Source: Collinsella sp.
GTDB taxonomy: Bacteria > Actinomycetota > Coriobacteriia > Coriobacteriales > Coriobacteriaceae
Assembly: GCA_019414345.1 (NCBI GenBank)
Contig: DXMF01000024.1
Span: forward strand, 7,726 to 71,725
DNA length: 64,000 nt
Direction of reading: 5' to 3'
In this document: in pieces, positions 62,724 through 64,000 of the stretch
Numbering within the stretch: position 1 is the stretch's first letter
Layout of the letters: the number at the start of each line of letters is the position of its first letter
The notes under the pieces: generated by a model
Database searches by the model: none
What the model was told of the DNA's origin: nothing
What the model saw: only the letters and a program-made list of their open reading frames with translations
Program-made: the position numbers and the translations under genes

Positions 62724-63923
62724 ATGGCTTCATCCCCGAGCTACATACCGTACCTATGCGTGGCAGCGGCGGCCTTTATCACGACCTTCCTCGCGGTGCC
62801 CCTGGTCAAGCGCTTGGCAATTAAGCTCGATGCCGTCGACTATCCTTCTAAGCGCCGCATCAACACCAGGCCCATCCCACGTTTGGGCGGAGCGGCGGTG
62901 TTTTTGGGCCTGGTCGTTGCTTGCATTGTGCAAATCCTAGGCACCTGGCACCTAGGCTGGCCGCCCGTTTTGGTGCCGCACCCGCGCCTTCACATTAGCT
63001 ATCCCATGCTGGCGCTCTCCTTTACCGTCATCTTTGCGACCGGCGCTATCGACGACGTCTTCCAGCTCAAGCCCAAGCAAAAGCTGGCCGGACAGGTCCT
63101 CGCCGCGCTTATCGCCTGTATCGGCGGCCTAAAAATCGGCGTCATCGTCAACCCGTTTGCCCCCGGCGAGATCATGCTCGGATGGCTCGCCTACCCCATC
63201 ACCGTGATCTATCTGGTGGCATTCACCAACATCATTAACCTCATCGACGGCCTCGACGGCTTGGCCACGGGCATCTGCGGCATCGCGTCGTTCACCATGT
63301 TTTCGATGGCCGTGCTCTCGGGCCGCATCGACGCCGCCGCGCTCTCTATTGCGCTCTTTGGCGCCTGTCTGGCCTTTTTGCACTACAACTTCAACCCCGC
63401 AAGCATCTTCTTGGGCGACTCGGGGTCGCTGCTTCTGGGCTTTGCGCTGGGCTCCATCTCGCTGCTCAACGTGAGCCGCACCGCCGCACTCACCTCGCTT
63501 ATCATCCCGCTCATCGTTGCCGGCGTGCCCATCATCGACACGTTTAGCGCCATTGTGCGCCGCAAGCGCGCCCACATTAGCATCGGACAGGCCGACAAGG
63601 GCCACATCCACCACCGCCTGATCCAAGAAGGCTACAACCAAAAACAGGCCGTGCTGCTCATCTATGCCTGGTGCATCATGCTTTCGGCCGGCGCCGCCGC
63701 GATTAACCAGGTCGAGGTGCCCATGCGCGTGCTCATCTTTACCGTGCTCGCCATTGGCTCGGCGGCCTTTGCCAAGCATCTACATCTGTTTGAGCCCGTG
63801 CTGCGCCACCATTACAACAAGCGCACGCACGAGGACGAGCTCGTCACCCCCGACGACCCCGCCTTTAAGCAGGAGGAGCAGGCAGCCGAGGAGCGCAAAG
63901 AAGAGCGCCACCACAAGCTCTAG
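62724..63923 (+). CDS. Undecaprenyl-phosphate sugar-1-phosphate transferase (WecA/TagO family)
   Basis: A 399-aa polytopic membrane enzyme of the MraY/WecA family that starts glycan or teichoic-acid synthesis on undecaprenyl phosphate. Motifs are DAVDYPSKRRINTRPIPRLG, GAIDDVFQLKPKQKLAGQ, NIINLIDGLDGLATG, FLGDSGSLLLGF, and HIHHRL near residue 300. The C-terminal ~30 residues are charged and cytoplasmic. ATG at 62724; the long upstream frame is not coding. Donor sugar (GlcNAc-1-P by analogy) is inference. It could supply the polymer decorated by the lic system. Confidence 0.92.
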   Translation: MASSPSYIPYLCVAAAAFITTFLAVPLVKRLAIKLDAVDYPSKRRINTRPIPRLGGAAVFLGLVVACIVQILGTWHLGWPPVLVPHPRLHISYPMLALSFTVIFATGAIDDVFQLKPKQKLAGQVLAALIACIGGLKIGVIVNPFAPGEIMLGWLAYPITVIYLVAFTNIINLIDGLDGLATGICGIASFTMFSMAVLSGRIDAAALSIALFGACLAFLHYNFNPASIFLGDSGSLLLGFALGSISLLNVSRTAALTSLIIPLIVAGVPIIDTFSAIVRRKRAHISIGQADKGHIHHRLIQEGYNQKQAVLLIYAWCIMLSAGAAAINQVEVPMRVLIFTVLAIGSAAFAKHLHLFEPVLRHHYNKRTHEDELVTPDDPAFKQEEQAAEERKEERHHKL

Positions 63924-64000
63924 GGCAAGCTGCCGAGGATGTGCCAAGGCACCGTTGGCCAAGCGCGGCCGCGCCGCGCCCATCGCACAAGCCACCCCTC
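63924..64000. other. Window end, no feature seen
   Basis: A short G/C-rich stretch after the transferase stop; GTGCC-AAG-GGCAC (around 63940-63952) is a minor dyad without a T-run. Confidence 0.3.

Overview
The window looks like a chromosome segment of a Coriobacteriia actinomycete, most likely Collinsella or a close relative. The grounds are the GC-rich core genes, the long cell-wall-binding repeat proteins typical of that group, a Rho factor with a very long N-terminal extension, a Rrf2-sufCBDSU cluster, and the GGGtGRT/NifU-like pair. This is inference from gene content; no 16S rRNA gene is present.

Positions 1-19.4 kb form an AT-richer surface island. It holds a partial Wzx-type flippase, a GT2 glycosyltransferase, and five secreted proteins built from long arrays of choline-binding-type repeats. 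The five tails or heads differ: L,D-transpeptidase, NlpC/P60, C39-like peptidase, GH25 muramidase and a second NlpC/P60-like domain. A sixth repeat protein ends in a small Cys/His domain. In the middle sit two genes for phosphocholine supply: a winged-helix/LicC/LicA triple fusion and a LicB-type choline transporter. Together they suggest a self-contained system that imports and activates choline, presumably decorates a surface polymer, and docks hydrolases on it. The transferase (licD) is not in the window. A DUF4869-like protein and a P-loop ATPase with a possible TOPRIM-like half close the island.

Positions 19.4-31.4 kb carry a five-gene GT2 operon (minus strand), a divergent GT2 gene, an AAA-ATPase with a decayed nuclease domain, and a secreted lysozyme-like protein with an MPKTG anchor. 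Positions 31.5-41.1 kb are Fe-S assembly: a Rrf2 regulator, two matching operators, sufCBDSU, a RAYT transposase, then a NifU-like scaffold with a GGGtGRT protein.

Positions 41.2-64 kb are mostly housekeeping: a flavoprotein, tRNA-His and two tRNA-Lys, an aminotransferase, a ROK kinase, VanZ, a Coriobacteria-type membrane protein, rho, argS, a CarD-like factor, an HD hydrolase, proA, a proline-iminopeptidase-like hydrolase, proB, pncB, tRNA-Ala, a radical-SAM activase, a probable 6S RNA, and a TagO/WecA-type transferase that could start the surface polymer. Several intergenic hairpin elements recur in this half.
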